From: Mesorhabditis belari
Taxonomy: Eukaryota; Nematoda; Chromadorea; Rhabditida; Rhabditidae
DNA: 64,000 nucleotides
Direction: 5' to 3'
NCBI GenBank assembly: GCA_958450365.1
Contig: CAUEEP010000733.1
Coordinates: forward strand, 1,694,001 to 1,758,000
Shown: one piece after another, positions 1 to 11,871 of the stretch
How positions within the stretch are numbered: the first letter of the stretch is position 1
How the letters are laid out: the number at the start of each line of letters is the position of its first letter
Notes under the pieces: generated by a model
The model's input: the letters and a program-made list of their open reading frames with translations, nothing else
What the model was told of the DNA's origin: nothing
Database searches by the model: none
Translations under genes and position numbers: made by a program

Positions 1-1152
1 CGAACGTTTTTCGATGCTTTTCTTATGATGAAATGATTATTGCAAAGAAATCCGTTAAATTGAATTATCAAAGTTGTCAAATTAAACGTGATATTGATTG
101 AAGCCAGATCTAGAATGGAAAACAAGAAAAAATCTTCTTTGAATTGCAATACACTTTTATGTTTTATTGGCATTTGGATTCCTTTAAAGTCGAACCTCTT
201 TACAGCTCTTTACTCACGGGATCGGTTATCGTTTACGTTATATCGAGTTTTTGTAATATAGAATCAAATGCGTAGGGTTCATTGCAACGTGCAAATTGCG
301 TTATATAGAGGCATTAGAACATATTTATTGCAAAAAAATGAACAAAGAAGATAAAAAATATCAAAGTTAAACCAAAAAAAGTTAGTCAAACGGGATTGTT
401 TAGCAGAAAAAACAGCCAAATCAAAGAAAAAATTCAAAGTTGCTAAAGCCCAAAGTTGCAAAGACCTTAATAATTTCTGAATTAGGGTTGTTCCTCACAA
501 ATATCTTTAGCTTTTAAAGAATAAATGTATATATTAGATTGTCAATTTGAAAGTTAGTACACTTTTTTCGCATTTTCCTTAAAACGTATTTAATACGCCT
601 ATTGAATTAGACTTCTCTAAATAAAAGTCATATATTATCTAATTTAAAACATGCTTAAGCAAATTTGGGTAAATTTTTGAAACGAATTTGAGCAGAAATT
701 CAAGCTTTTCTGAAAATTTTTCAAATGGACCTATAACAAAAACGATTGATTAGATCTAGCCGGGAATTCGGCTATTTGCCTAACTTTTCATGCTCTATCT
801 TTTTTCATCAACATTAAAATAGGTTTATGTGGAAGAAAGTGCCCAAGTCTCTTCATCGAGTGTTCATCATTTTTGGTTCCTCAACTTCTTGCCCCCGAAA
901 ACTCTTTCAATTCTTTCAATCTCTGTTTATTTCACTTTGAATTATTCACCTGAAAATGAGTGGTTCAACCAGAAAAAATACATCAATCGATTCTGGAGAA
1001 TCTACAAAAATTTGAAAAGAGACGAACGTTTTTCGATGCTTTTCTTATGATATTTCATCGTTTCGATTATTGCAAAGAAATCTATTAAATTGAATTATCA
1101 AAGTTGTCAAATTAAACGTGATATTGATTGAAGCCAGATCTAGAATGGAAAA
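1..1152. repeat. 130-bp direct repeat flanking AT-rich DNA
   Basis: Bases 1-125 recur almost exactly at about 1023-1152, in the same orientation. Only a few substitutions and a small insertion near base 30 separate them. The roughly 900 bp between the copies is AT-rich. Its part at about 640-870 resembles the inner arm of the mariner-type MITEs near 35.4 and 37.5 kb, sharing the stretch around GTGCTCTATCTTTT followed by ATCAACAT. No credible gene was seen. The direct repeat could be a segmental duplication, or the flank of an insertion whose ends have decayed. Confidence 0.6.
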
Positions 1153-2112
1153 CATTGTCTGCAAATAACCAAAATGTGTGTGTGTTTACTTTAAAACAAT
1201 TTTCCAAAACTAAACAAAATTTATTTCCGTGAACTTCTAACTCTAGTCAAGCTCATCGATTACTTTGGTGTTTTATTCGATGAAGTTCTCGACTTTTGAT
1301 CAGCTCTTATAACCAAATAAGTTGTTAAACCACTAAACTCAATTTTTTTGAACAAATCAATCAACTCACCCAATCCAAAGATGCCCGCCATTCATTTTTA
1401 GAAAGCTCCAAATCTGACGGATAAAGTATTTCATAATTGGACAAGTTGCAGTGAAGGAAAGCTCAAAGATTGACGCCATTGTGTAATAATAGACTGGGAA
1501 GAGATTACAGCCAAGCATCTACAGAAATTCTTTAAAAATTCTTTTGCCTAACCTGTAATATGATAATTTTCTCAGCTTGTAGTGAGGGAAAAGCGTGTTT
1601 TCTTTTCTAAACACTCTTTTGCCTTTTTGAGTTTCAAAGTGATACCTTTAACTTCCAGTATATTATCAAGTCGATCGATAACCTTGATTGGAGTGGTTAA
1701 CAGGAAGGAATCAGCTGAAAAACAGTGATCTTTTTTCAATGATCAATGAGCTATTCAATGAATTGTTGACTATTGCTGGCATTCTTCGACAAGCTCACTT
1801 CAGAAGTAATTATGTTGACGGAACCCTGAAATTATGATTAGCTTACGTGTGGTTTTTGTTGGCTGTTCATGAATATACAAAATTTTAACGAAAGTTTGGA
1901 TAATTTGGAAAAGATCAAATTTTGGGGAAAACTTTTGTAGAAAACGATTATTCAGGTAATCCAAAAGTCATAAAAGTCTTTTTCACTTTCGATTTCATTC
2001 TTCGTGTTTCAAAAATTCAAAAATACGATTTATTCATATAAGCTCATATTTTTTACATCTATTTAATAAAGTAAAGAATTTGCAAAGAAAAAAATGTGAA
2101 TGGCAGAGAGTT
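1153..2112. other. intergenic, no gene recognised
   Basis: This is AT-rich DNA between the direct repeat and the tRNA-like element. Both strands are dense in stops and no family resemblance was seen. It may hold 3' flanking sequence of the kinase gene to its right, which is transcribed leftwards. Confidence 0.4.
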
Positions 2113-2190
2113 TGGAAACCAGGGGAATTGAAGCCTCGACCTTCTGCTTACCGGGCAGATCCTCTATCACTAAGCTACCGGTACCTCCTC
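2113..2190 (-). repeat. tRNA-derived SINE-like element, copy 1
   Basis: The minus strand shows tRNA-like internal promoter boxes: an A box around TAGCTTAGTGATAGAGG and a B box around GGTCGAGGCTTCAATTCC. Between them is an arm with loop CCGGTAA, giving a possible GGT (Thr) anticodon. The acceptor stem pairs poorly, so a working tRNA gene is unlikely. Three related units lie at 24755, 25498 and 35119. It sits just downstream of the kinase stop codon. Confidence 0.5.
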
Positions 2191-2238
2191 TATCACAGAA
2201 GAAATAAGAAAGATAAGGAAGAGAAAGAAAGGAAGAAG

Positions 2239-5181
2239 TCAAAAAACTGCTGGAATATTCCCGGTGGCATGTGGTCGGTAAAAGAGACAAAGCTGTGGGA
2301 ATTCTAGCCATTCCTGCTTGATTTGAATCAAATGTTTCTTTGGATTTTGATCAAGATCTCTAAATTCTTTTAAACACTCCGCTGGATCAACAGTGAAAAA
2401 GTTGAAATGATAATCGAAACAGGGAATTCGTTCAAATTGTTGATAATTCCCTGGATGATCAAGGAGAACCACAAAATTTTTTGGTTTTCCGAAACGGGTT
2501 CGTTTTCGAGGATACTGTAGAAAATAGAAGTAATCAAGTTCATTTTCAGATGATTCTGACAATGTCAGATTTAACTTCATAGAACGTCTTTGTGGTAAAG
2601 CCGGGAAACCTTTTAATCGATCATCTCCAAGCAATTGACAGAAATAGTTGAACAGTTCAATGTATTCTTTCAATGATTCGTCAGTACACTGATAATGATG
2701 TAACCCAAATTCTTTATTTGCTTTTAGAAATTTCTCTAGATGATCAACTTGCTTGAATGCTTCTAACCACCTAACTGAGAATTCAGCTCCAATATGAATC
2801 TGACACTCCGGTTCACATTTGCATTTCGGTGGCCTAGGTGGGTTTCGGAGCTGGAAAATGTAGCCAGGTATTGGAAAATCTTGCCCAATCGTTTTCAAAG
2901 TTTGCAGATTTTCTATCGAAACCCAGCTTCTTATTTGGTTCAAAATCGTTTCTTCAATACTCTTTTTCACTTTGAGTAACCCTTCAATGACCATAAAATA
3001 GTCGATCGGTTCCCAATCGATTGGAATCATCTCTTCATATCCTACTACAACCGTAGAGCTCTTTTTGAGTCTCACAAATTTCTCGTCAACTCCAGCTTTA
3101 ATCCAAGTTCCTTGAAATCCCCTAGCCTCTGTCAAATCTTTGCTTATGAAACAATGCGTATCTTTTGGTACAGGTCTAATGCAATCACTCAACCCAGGCA
3201 AAGAAAGCCATTGCTTTCTGGTTTGTGGCGAAAAATAACTCCTGAAATAAATTCTCCTTGTGAAAATGTTCTCTCTCATTCGATCCAATTGCTGAATGTG
3301 AATGCAAATTTGTCGATAGTAGTCATCGTAGCTGAATCGTCTCTTCCATTCCTTTTGAAAAACGACCAAACGGCCGAATATTTCCGCGTACCACATCAAT
3401 TGAGTTGTTAAATGATTCTCAAAGATTTTCTCAAGATGTAACTCCGTTGAATCATACTTTGGTGTCAATTTATGACTATCGAAAGTGACAATATGAAAAA
3501 GCACTCGTTCTTGCATTTTTCTGTTCACCATCTCTTCACTCATCGAAATCATTTCGGCTCTTGTTTTCAGGGTATCCATCCCTGTAAACTTTTCTCCAAA
3601 ATTTGACCTCAACTCGTCGTTAATGTAATGGAAAGGTTCATGTAATTGAAATTTGTCCCTTGAGCTGAGAATTTTCGTTGAACCGAGGAAACCTTTGGGC
3701 AACTCTCTGGGTTTAAGTCCTATTTCTTGTTCCAAAGATTGTTTGGAGTCGCTTTCCCCCAAACTAACCGACATATCGTTCAAGGAAAATTCGCTTCTAT
3801 AAACAGAAATTCTCTGATCCGTTCCGTCAAAACCAATCGGTCGAATGAGTTCTTTTTGCTCGGATTCCTCCAGTGGTCGATCAAAAGTATTCAGTGTTGG
3901 ATTCGACTGAAAACTTTCAAGAATTTATCGTAAAAACTTTCAACTCACCGCTTTCAATTCCTTCAGCTCATCCCCCACATTCTCAGCTTTTTTCCGCTTT
4001 TGATAGTCGAAATCAATACACCTTAATTGAATTGATTGTGTCAGAAAAGTAGCCAACCTGTCAATAATTCCTTGCAATTCTGATGGACACGATGGTGAAC
4101 CGATTTTCTCAAACTTCTTTGAGGAAACCATTGACCAGAAAGTTAAATGAGAGAACGCACCGAATGCTCCAAATTCTCCAAGAACTACTCTAAAATTGAA
4201 TTGTTAAGTTAAGTAAACCTTTGAAACTTTACTTCCTTTCCACTAACTCCCAAATGACCAAGCCCAAACTATAAACATCATTTCGTGAGGACATCTGAAA
4301 ATGGAAAATGGAAAACTTATCAAACACTTTTGATTTTGGTTTCAGTTATAATTCATTTCTAATGATTCTCTTTAACTAATGAAACAAACGAGTAAAATCT
4401 CCTGAAACGAGTCATCCCCTCGTCTCACTGGTGGACTCGCGTATCGCTGCGTGATTACCATTTCCGTCTTTTCCCTTGTCACCTCCAACATCCTCGCTGT
4501 CCCAAAATCACCCAGCTTTACCGTAAAATCTTTGGTAACAAAGACACTAAACTATTTAATTATGGAAAGATCTTAATCAACAACTTTTCTGGTTTGATAT
4601 CTGCATGAATTGTGTTTTCACTCGAAAGGAAAGCGAGTGCATCGAATAGTCCCTCAGCCCACCAAATGATTGTATTGATTGAGTAGATTAACCTTTTGTC
4701 AAACATGACTAAAAGGTTTACTTAAAAAGATTAGATTGATTGAACAAGAAAAACATTGTAAGATTAGGTTTTAAACTGTTTTAAAATAAGATTTGCAAAT
4801 TAATCGAACATTTGAATCAAAATAAATGAAATTTCTAACAGTCTCCACTACAACTTTCCAACAAACTTACCATCTCTGAGAGTTCCCTTCTCGCAATACT
4901 CGGTCACAATTCCCAATTCTTGTTGACTCCTTTGGTGTGTTCGGATGAAATTCACAATATTTGGATGTCTTTTCCTCTCCAACTCTTCACATTCTCTCCG
5001 ATAATTCTCGATTTGTCTCTCGTTTTCACACCAAACGTATTTTACAGCAAAAGAACTACAAAGTATTCGGATTTGAAATCAAGAATACTACTTACTTGTT
5101 TAATTTCTTTAATCGGTACACTTTCGAGAAACCGCCAGCGCCGATGAGTTCCAACCTTGAGTCATCGATTTCATCGTCCAT
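2239..5181 (-). CDS. Ser/Thr protein kinase with large novel C-terminal region
   Basis: This is a multi-exon kinase gene starting at ATG 5181. Exon 1 carries the glycine loop GAGGFSKV. The next exon gives the ATP-binding lysine (FAVKYV) and RHPNIVNF. About 4560-4680 gives the catalytic loop IHADIKPEKLL (HAD in place of HRD, catalytic Asp kept). About 4395-4530 gives LGDFGTAR. The activation-segment end reads QRYASPPV, so the usual APE glutamate is proline. SRNDVYSLGLVIWE (about 4240-4297) is the F-helix region. After a short intron at about 3909-3949, one long exon runs to the stop at 2239 and encodes about 550 residues with no domain I recognise. It contains CKCEPECQIHIG and aromatic-rich stretches. 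The kinase family resembles nematode-expanded soluble Ser/Thr kinases. The kinase call is firm; the join to the C-terminal exon rests on continuous reading frame. Confidence 0.8.
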
Positions 5182-5336
5182 ATTTTATTAGATTCGTTTT
5201 AGCGAAAATATTTAGTTTAGCAATATTTAAATAAACGAAATCTTCATAAGTAATGAATGTTTATTACAAAAAAACCTAAAGGCTTATCTTTGCAGATCGA
5301 TTTTTCTTTCGGATTGAAAATCCCGTCTTGGTGATT

Positions 5337-6230
5337 CTATTGCGAAACGAAATGCCTAAAAGAAACGAAAAAGAAAGTGCTTTTTTTGAAAGAAACAAAG
5401 AAATGGTAGTTATAGTTTCTAACTTTACTTCATTGTCGCAATTTTTTTTTCAAATTGCATTAGTTTTGATTGTTTGTTTGTTCGGCAATAATGACTGATA
5501 CATTTTACATCCACGACTGCCTCAAAGACACTTTTATTCATTTCAAAAAGAACTTTGTTTTACAAAAAAAATTAGAGATGATTGAAAATCTTATCGAATC
5601 ACGAAATCAGTGATTGGGCAACTGGAATTAAAATCGTATTTACATCGAGGAATTCTAGAATTACTCAAGATAACTTGACACTTACTTGACATTATCGGTG
5701 CACGAGGAAAATCCGCACATCTTCGAGCAATAGTCTTTCTTGTTGGCCGTTATATAAGCCGTCGATGCGCAGAAGTTAGTACCCGAAGTCGAACCACTGA
5801 AATATGGATTGCATTTTTGTGCAAACTGTTTTTAACTATCCTAGCTACTTAAAATCTCAACACAGAACCAGCACAGCATCTTAAAATCCAGTTTGTATTG
5901 ACGTTTTCGTTTTTTAGAACAATGATGCCCTAACTTAAAGAATTGACAGCTAGTTCAATAGGGTCAAACTAAATTGTGTATTAAAGTCTTGGTTTAGCTT
6001 TGGCTTAAGCTTTATTTACCCAAAATTTACGACTTATTATTGGTACAGATCTTTATCGGAACCAGGGTAGTTATTGGAGTCGTTTTCTTGGTTGTGCTAA
6101 TTGAGCTTGTATTCACTTGCCCCTCACTCGCGCAAGAGTTTGACTCCGTGTAAGCTTTTTCATTAGGCGGCAAAGCAGCCGTGTTTATGGTTAGAGCAAA
6201 GCTGCCAAGTACTGTGAATCAAAATCAACT
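5337..6230 (-). CDS. small secreted cysteine-rich (ShKT-like) protein
   Basis: Two minus-strand exons look coding. The upstream one (about 6030-6222) follows acceptor TTTGATTCACAG. It begins with a hydrophobic run containing VLGSFALTINTAALP, consistent with a signal peptide, followed by a Ser/Thr-rich spacer. The downstream one (about 5686-5815) encodes NFCASTAYITANKKDYC then SKMCGFSSC, a cysteine spacing like the end of a ShK toxin-type domain found in many harmless nematode secreted proteins. It ends at a strong GTAAGT donor, and a short last exon starting at about 5356 would add HFVSQ and a stop. The initiating exon was not found and exon phases are not fully resolved. Confidence 0.5.
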
Positions 6231-6727
6231 ACCGTAAGCTTTCCTTCAGATTATGTTTCTTCTTTGATCTTATTCTATTCATTCGATTCCATTGGATGGA
6301 ATCATAAACAAATAGATCGAAGTTACGATAGAGTAACTCCAAAAGAGGCTGTGGTAACTTTCCAGTTTATCCACCTTTTAGAAAACTCATTAACAAAGAG
6401 CACACTCTACTTACTTTACTTAAAAGACAAATTGACTTCTGTACTTCTACGTAAGTCTGCAAATTGTTCTTTTGAAATAACCAACGACTAAGCATGCCCA
6501 ATTAGTTTTTTTTTCAACGCTTGCCTATAAAATCTGTGTCCTTGGACCAAAAAACACCCATAGGTTACAATTTACCATCACCTGACTTTTGTTTAATTAT
6601 TTGTTTTTTTCGATAGTCGAGCAAAAATCATGCCCTCAAAGTGATCCAAGCTAGCGTTAGACAAAAATTTTCCATTTCAATGAAGCAAATTGCTTGCTTC
6701 CAGAAGCTTAAATCTATCAATGAATCT
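6231..6727. other. intergenic, nothing recognised
   Basis: A divergent gap between the cysteine-rich gene (-) and the 7TM gene (+), presumably holding both promoters. A 75-codon plus ORF at 6264-6491 has no splice context or family resemblance and is probably chance. Confidence 0.35.
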
Positions 6728-8471
6728 ATGAAAAACCTTTACCCTCTTGTGATCATTTTCATCGCTACAGCAATTCTCACAGGTTAGAAATATTAGAAAT
6801 TTCTTGAATAAAGAAATTTTCTCGAAAATCCTTGAAGAGATTGGTTTTAGTTGGTTATAAATGGCTGGCAGCATCGGAAGTGAGCATTTATTATGTAGCT
6901 CCGCTTTACTTTGACTGGGAATTGTCTGCCCAATTAGAGCCGATCATTCAGTGGACCGACCTCGTTGTAAGTGTCAGTTTGAAGAAAAGTAAATGGAAAT
7001 TTTAGATTTTGTTATTGAGCTGTTTCATCACTCTATTTGCCGCTTTAGTTGCCATATTAAACAATAAACTCTCGCTGCCGATTCGGTTTGTCACATTTTG
7101 CATTGCTGACATCACTAAGCCATAGACTTATTGTATAAATTGCCAAATTTCTATCATAACTTTTAAGCCAAAGCTAGACCAGACCAGGCAAGTCCAAGAC
7201 TAGACCGGTTTTGCTGTAAACCTGGTATCCCTGAATCCGCCAGAAGCCAGACTTTATCCTGAACTCTGCCAAACAAGACAAGGATCAACACTTTTAAAAG
7301 GCCAGATTTTAAGCTTCAAATCAAGCTTCAAACTTTGATTTGGATCGGTTTGGCCTGAACTTTCCTGAACTACCTTTTATGTATCATTATGTATATGTAT
7401 CTAAACATTACAGCCTGCTAATAACTGCCGAGAATCTTTGCTTGTTCGCGTACTCGCTTGTAACTCTTTTACTCACATTTTGCAATATGGAGTTGAGAAG
7501 ATTGAAGTAAGTCCCTTAATAAGACTTAAGCAATAGCAACATTATCAGATGCTCGAAAAAGTTCGCCAAGATTGTCTCATCAGTCTCAGGATTTATCGGT
7601 TTTGACTATCCCTTGTTGGATATTGCTCTTTACTGTCAATTGTTGATTTCAATCAGGTATTGGTCTTAAAACTCATAACTTACCTTTTAAACTTCGCAGC
7701 CGTTTCTTCGCATGTTTTTTCAATGGTTTCTACTATCAATACACTCTGAAATGGCCACTTGCCCAACTTATTCTTCCATTTCTATTGCGAATCGGACTCA
7801 CTCAACTGAATCTGTTATTTATCTCTTTTGGTCTTGATTACTATGACGTTGCTTATATTTTAAATAATGATTCGGCTCCTGTTCTCTCATTTTTCATGTT
7901 TACCATGAATTTAGTGACTGCAAGGAAGATCCGAAAGGTTTGTCAAAATAATCTATGGTAATAAGATGGGTCTCTGGGTTTCTCAAAACTTGAATAGGAT
8001 TTGAAAATGTTCGGTTTTAAAATACATGTCCAAAACCAATTCTATTTCTAAACTAACAATTAGATTTTTTAAAAACACCTTTAACACAAGAATTTACGCA
8101 AGAATTGCAGCTGAGGCAAGACGGCAAAGCTACACGTACGGATCGACTACTGATGGTTCAAGTAATCAAACGTTTAAATAACAATTTCAAATTTTAAACC
8201 AGATGCTTGCCAGCTCGATCACTGCCCTCACCAACTATTTTTTATCGTCTTTTCTATCTTGTTTATCCCTCCAACTTTACGGCCATTCAATCAGTGAGCT
8301 CGTCGATGAGATAACAATCGAATTAATCCCGGACTTTTTCTTCCTGCTTTTGCCAAGGTTTGATAGATGATTTTCTAGGAAAATGAATATTTTAGCATCA
8401 TCACTGTTTTTTGTCTTTACAGAAGAAAAGAAAGACCGCAAAAGGGCATCACGCAGACCTTTACAAAATAA
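6728..8471 (+). CDS. seven-transmembrane chemoreceptor candidate
   Basis: Nine or so exons with GT..AG borders make one 7TM protein. Exon 1 (6728-6782) is a signal-like peptide (MKNLYPLVIIFIATAILT). Hydrophobic segments follow: ILLLSCFITLFAALVAIL, ENLCLFAYSLVTLLLTFC, a segment in DYPLLDIALYCQLLISIR, the long exon at about 7701-7937 (PLAQLILPFLLRIGL and LSFFMFTMNLVT), the exon at about 8204-8357 (TNYFLSSFLSCLSLQLYG and ELIPDFFFLLLP) and the last exon (IITVFCLY), stopping at 8469-8471. Two internal exons are basic loops. This fits a nematode serpentine receptor acting in sensory neuron membranes. I cannot assign the subfamily, and the cleavable signal-like N-terminus is less usual for these receptors. 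Introns are short. Confidence 0.65.
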
Positions 8472-8567
8472 AATAATTCTTTGATTTTGTCTTTAAACTG
8501 TCAGCTCCGCGCCAAACTGGTATTTTAGTCACTATTGTTATTGTTGAATGATTTGTCTATTCTTTTG

Positions 8568-8900
8568 TAAATGTGATCTCCCCTGTGCTTATCCCTTTCA
8601 TCGCCGAGAAGGGACGGTCCTTAGGATTGCCTAGGAGGACAAATGGGACTCTCTTTAGGAGTCCCCCCTTCCCCTTATACTCATTTCTAATCTATTCATC
8701 TTATTGTATTACTGTAAATAAAGATACGTATCTTCCGGATCGATGCAACTGCAGTACAGGTCGGTCATTTCACAGGGACTCCCCTCTAATACGTTGGAGG
8801 AGTTGAGTTGGGTTGTCGGTATGTTAGAGATGGCGGGATATCAAAAGGGATCCACTCTCTTTAACTTAACCCAAATTCTAGTCCACATCCGTTTATACCC
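8568..8900 (+). repeat. dispersed repeat R1, copy 1
   Basis: This segment is repeated in inverted orientation at about 11872-12203. Both copies start near TGTGATC, share a pyrimidine-rich CCCCTTCCCCTT block, then a stretch encoding SNTLEEL..GLLEMAGYQK and LTQILVH, and end near a TTCTAGTCCA motif. The predicted peptide is better conserved than the flanking DNA. It could be an LTR, an old coding part of a transposon, or the long terminal inverted repeat of a composite element spanning 8.57-12.2 kb. Confidence 0.6.
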
Positions 8901-9029
8901 AGGAACCTATATATTAGAGTGTAACATAAATAACCGAAATATTTGGACAAAGTGGATTTTCAATAATGATGGCTGAACAAAATGAGATCCAGTTTGTATC
9001 ATTCGAAAGATACATCTTTTCTCAACAAA

Positions 9030-10261
9030 ATGGCTTTTGAGAAATTTTGAAAAGCTTTTGTTTTTGAACATTTTCGGAGGTGCAAAGAAAAGTTATCAAG
9101 ACGAAGAACGCAACATGCTTGGCAATAAATCGAAGACGATCGATCGAGCTGCTGAAACAAGAAGTTCAAGTACGATTCCAAGAAGGCCATGAACTTCACG
9201 ACATCGACATCAGAGTGGCTGCTTTGCGTTTGAACAGAGACTATTCTTTGGTGTCCACGTTCAAAGCATCACCACAATGGATCAACAACTTCAAGAGGAT
9301 TGCTGGAATCGTCTCCCGCCGCGTTACCAACTGGACATCGATCAAGAACTTCCGGGCAAAGGCGGACATAGAAGGTGAGGCCAACAACTTTGTGAATAAT
9401 GTGAGGGCCGACCTTCAAGCAAACGTCGTCCCACGCTCCTGTCTTGCCAATGCCGATCAATCAGGCTTTTTGAAAGAACAGCTCTCATCTCGATCCCTAG
9501 CCTACCATGAAGAGAAGAAAGTCATCCGCGTCGTTCAAAGTGTGTCGGCAACATCTCACTCGTTTACCATGATGCCCCTGATCTACGCGGATGGACGACT
9601 CGGTGACAAACTCTTTATCGTGATGCAGAAGAAAGATAGTCGTTTTTCACAACGAGGGATCTTTCAAACCGACAACTTGATGGTGGAGGCAGCCAAGTCC
9701 CATATCATGACCAAGGAGCTGATGCTCAAGTGGTTCCGGGATATCGTCTGCTGTCCACCTATGCCATCTAAACTGATGCTTCTCGTCGACTCCTGGACTT
9801 CATTTCGTGATCAAGCCTCTATTCAAGCAACGGTCCCAGCTGGCAAGGAGCTCATTTTGAAACGCATTCCACCTGGAGCGACGTCGCAGATTCAACCGTT
9901 GGATGTTCATTTCTTCCGGCTCTTCAAGTCCTTTGTGAAAAAGTTGACCGCACACGTCATTGTCTCCAAAATCGACTTCCAAGTGAGCCAACGCGATTCT
10001 ATCCTAAAGATGATCAGTCAGATCTACCACCAGTTCCGGGCGCCACGTTTTGTCCCATGTATGCTCGAAGCCTGGAAAAGCGTTCATTATATTGATGATG
10101 TACTTCCTCATTATGTGACACCAGCAACTTTTTGCTGCCCAGGAGATTTGATTGGTGCATGTAATAAGATAAATTGCGATAATATGCCGTACATTCGTTG
10201 TGCTTATTGTCTGAATATATTCTGCTTCCTTCATTTTGTCGAATCTTTCCACCGTTGTTGA
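9030..10261 (+). mobile_element. Tc5-like DDE transposase, nearly intact
   Basis: A 390-codon open frame runs from about 9083 to the stop at 10259-10261. Residue patterns match the Tc4/Tc5 branch of pogo/Tc1-type transposases. The first catalytic Asp lies in NADQSGF, the second in LLVDSWTSF and the third region in PPGATSQIQPLDVHFF. The C-terminus is a cysteine/histidine block (CCPGDLIGACN, IRCAYCLNIFCFLHF, FHRC) like the Tc5 C-terminal zinc-finger-like domain. Upstream, MAFEKF from 9030 meets a stop at codon 7, then KAFVFEHFRRCKEK in a different frame from the main ORF, so the N-terminus is broken or spliced. Terminal inverted repeats and a target duplication were not found. It is a parasite gene, not a host gene. 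Confidence 0.8.
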
Positions 10262-10582
10262 ATTGTTTGTTGTTTATTAGTTTTAAATAAAGTTTTGTTA
10301 TCCTCACCCTCACCCTGTTATCCTCAGCCGAAAAAAAATAAAAGCCACTCTCTAGCTTTCAGATCACTTGTTGAGAAAACACGAAAATCAAGTGATTTGG
10401 GAAATTGTTGATGAAATTGTCTTGATAATTGTTGATGAACTTTTGTTGAAAAATGATTGATTGAAAAATTCTCACTCAACTTGTAAAGTAAACCTTTGGG
10501 AGGATTTAGTCAAAGTGTTTTTGATCTTTGCGAATTGCAGATTCTTGGGTTTTTTTACGGTTTTGCTTGTTCCTACCATAAG
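10262..10582. other. AT-rich 3' flank of Tc5-like element
   Basis: No gene here. AAATAAAG at about 10286-10293 could be a polyadenylation signal for the transposase. Two short direct repeats, TTATCCTCA..CCTC, follow. Confidence 0.3.
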
Positions 10583-11866
10583 TACTGTAATTGGATCCCT
10601 CCCCTCTAATAGTACCCCACCCCCACCTGACGCGTAATTACAAACAACGCTTTTAAAGCGGAAAATTTTCAGGTATTTTCAGAAATCGTTTGTATTTTTA
10701 ATTTATTCCATAAATTTGTTGTTTTTAAATCTGGGGTGGCTACTTTGCGCCAAATTTTTTGCGCAGCTCGCCATAACTTTCTTCTAAGTGGACCAATCTT
10801 TATGATTGTAGATCTCAACAAGTGCAACAAAGTAACACCAAAATCATAAAGATTGACCCACTTAGAAGACTTGAACTCGGAGGGGATTGATATGGGTTTG
10901 GCTGAATGGATACGGGATCGTCGAGCCGAGAAGAAACGAGTGACCCGAGTGATTATCTGGAATGAAGCAGCTAATCGATTCAAAAAAAGCTGAAATTTCT
11001 TTCAAAAGAAGCCATGGCTGGATGGAGTCGTTCTTGAGGCGCCACCAATTTTCTTTGAGGGCACCAACAACAACTTGTCAAAAGCTGCCGAGCGAATTTG
11101 AGAAGGCTATTATCGAGCACATTCTGAGGCTGAACAAGACAATCAAAGAAGACAAGCACATTGTTGCTTGCGATGAGACGGCGGCTTGGCTGGATGCTTC
11201 GACGACCAAGTGCATCGAAGCGGTTGGAGCCAAAGAAGTTGGTGTTCTCACCCGCGGCTATGACAAGATGAGTATATCCGTGATGCTCACTGCTCGTTCC
11301 GATGGGAAAAAGTTGCGCCCTTTTGTCGTGGTGCATCGAAAAACGATGAACGAAAAAATCGAGACAAAGTTCCAATCGAAGCTCTGTTGGAAAGAGAAGA
11401 AAAGCAAGTGCTTCGATAATGAGATCACGGCGGAATACTTGTAACGCTCTTTCGTGGACTTATCTTTAATCTATTATACAGGCGATGAGAAATGCTCGGA
11501 CAGAGACAGAAATTGAGGACCTCTTGGAGCCGCTCGCATCGACGGGATTTCAAGGACATCGAGGAATTGATGATCAAGAAAACGATGAATTCATTGAGTG
11601 ATGACTGACTATTGATTTCGCTTGTTAGTTGTTTTTGTTTCGTTTTGCTGTTAAATTTTCAAATGACTGAAACCAATAAAAACTAAAGAAAAAGTTTGCT
11701 TTTAAACCGATTATTTGGATGTATCCTGATTTGGTAACTCGAATAGTGGTGTAAAATAGTAACCCACCCTCTAATAGTGCCCCACCCTCTAATAGTACCC
11801 CACCCTAGAGGGGGAGGGGGAGGGGGGGGGGAGGGAAATAGTACCCCATGGGGTCCAATTACAGTA
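10583..11866 (+). mobile_element. degenerate pogo-like transposon with TACTGTAATTGGA ends
   Basis: The left end reads TACTGTAATTGGATCCC and the right end is its inverted match (GGGGTCCAATTACAGTA), bracketed by TA. Inside, at about 10860-10985, is a CENP-B/Tc5-type helix-turn-helix stretch (MGLAEWIRDRRAEKKRV). A frameshift near 10985 moves the frame into 10962-11444, which encodes HGWMESFLRRHQFSLRAP, then ACDETAAWLDAS (first catalytic Asp) and GYDKMSISVMLTARSDG. The frame stops at 11442-11444. An acidic tail like a pogo C-terminus (TETEIEDLLEPL, then DDQENDEFIE) follows at about 11480-11601, so the central catalytic part is deleted. C/G-rich CCCCACCCTC repeats occur inside both ends. Confidence 0.75.
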
Positions 11867-11871
11867 TTTAC

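Noticed and set aside
9080..10261. Single-exon host gene
   Set aside because: The DDE-type motifs and Cys/His tail mark it as a transposase.
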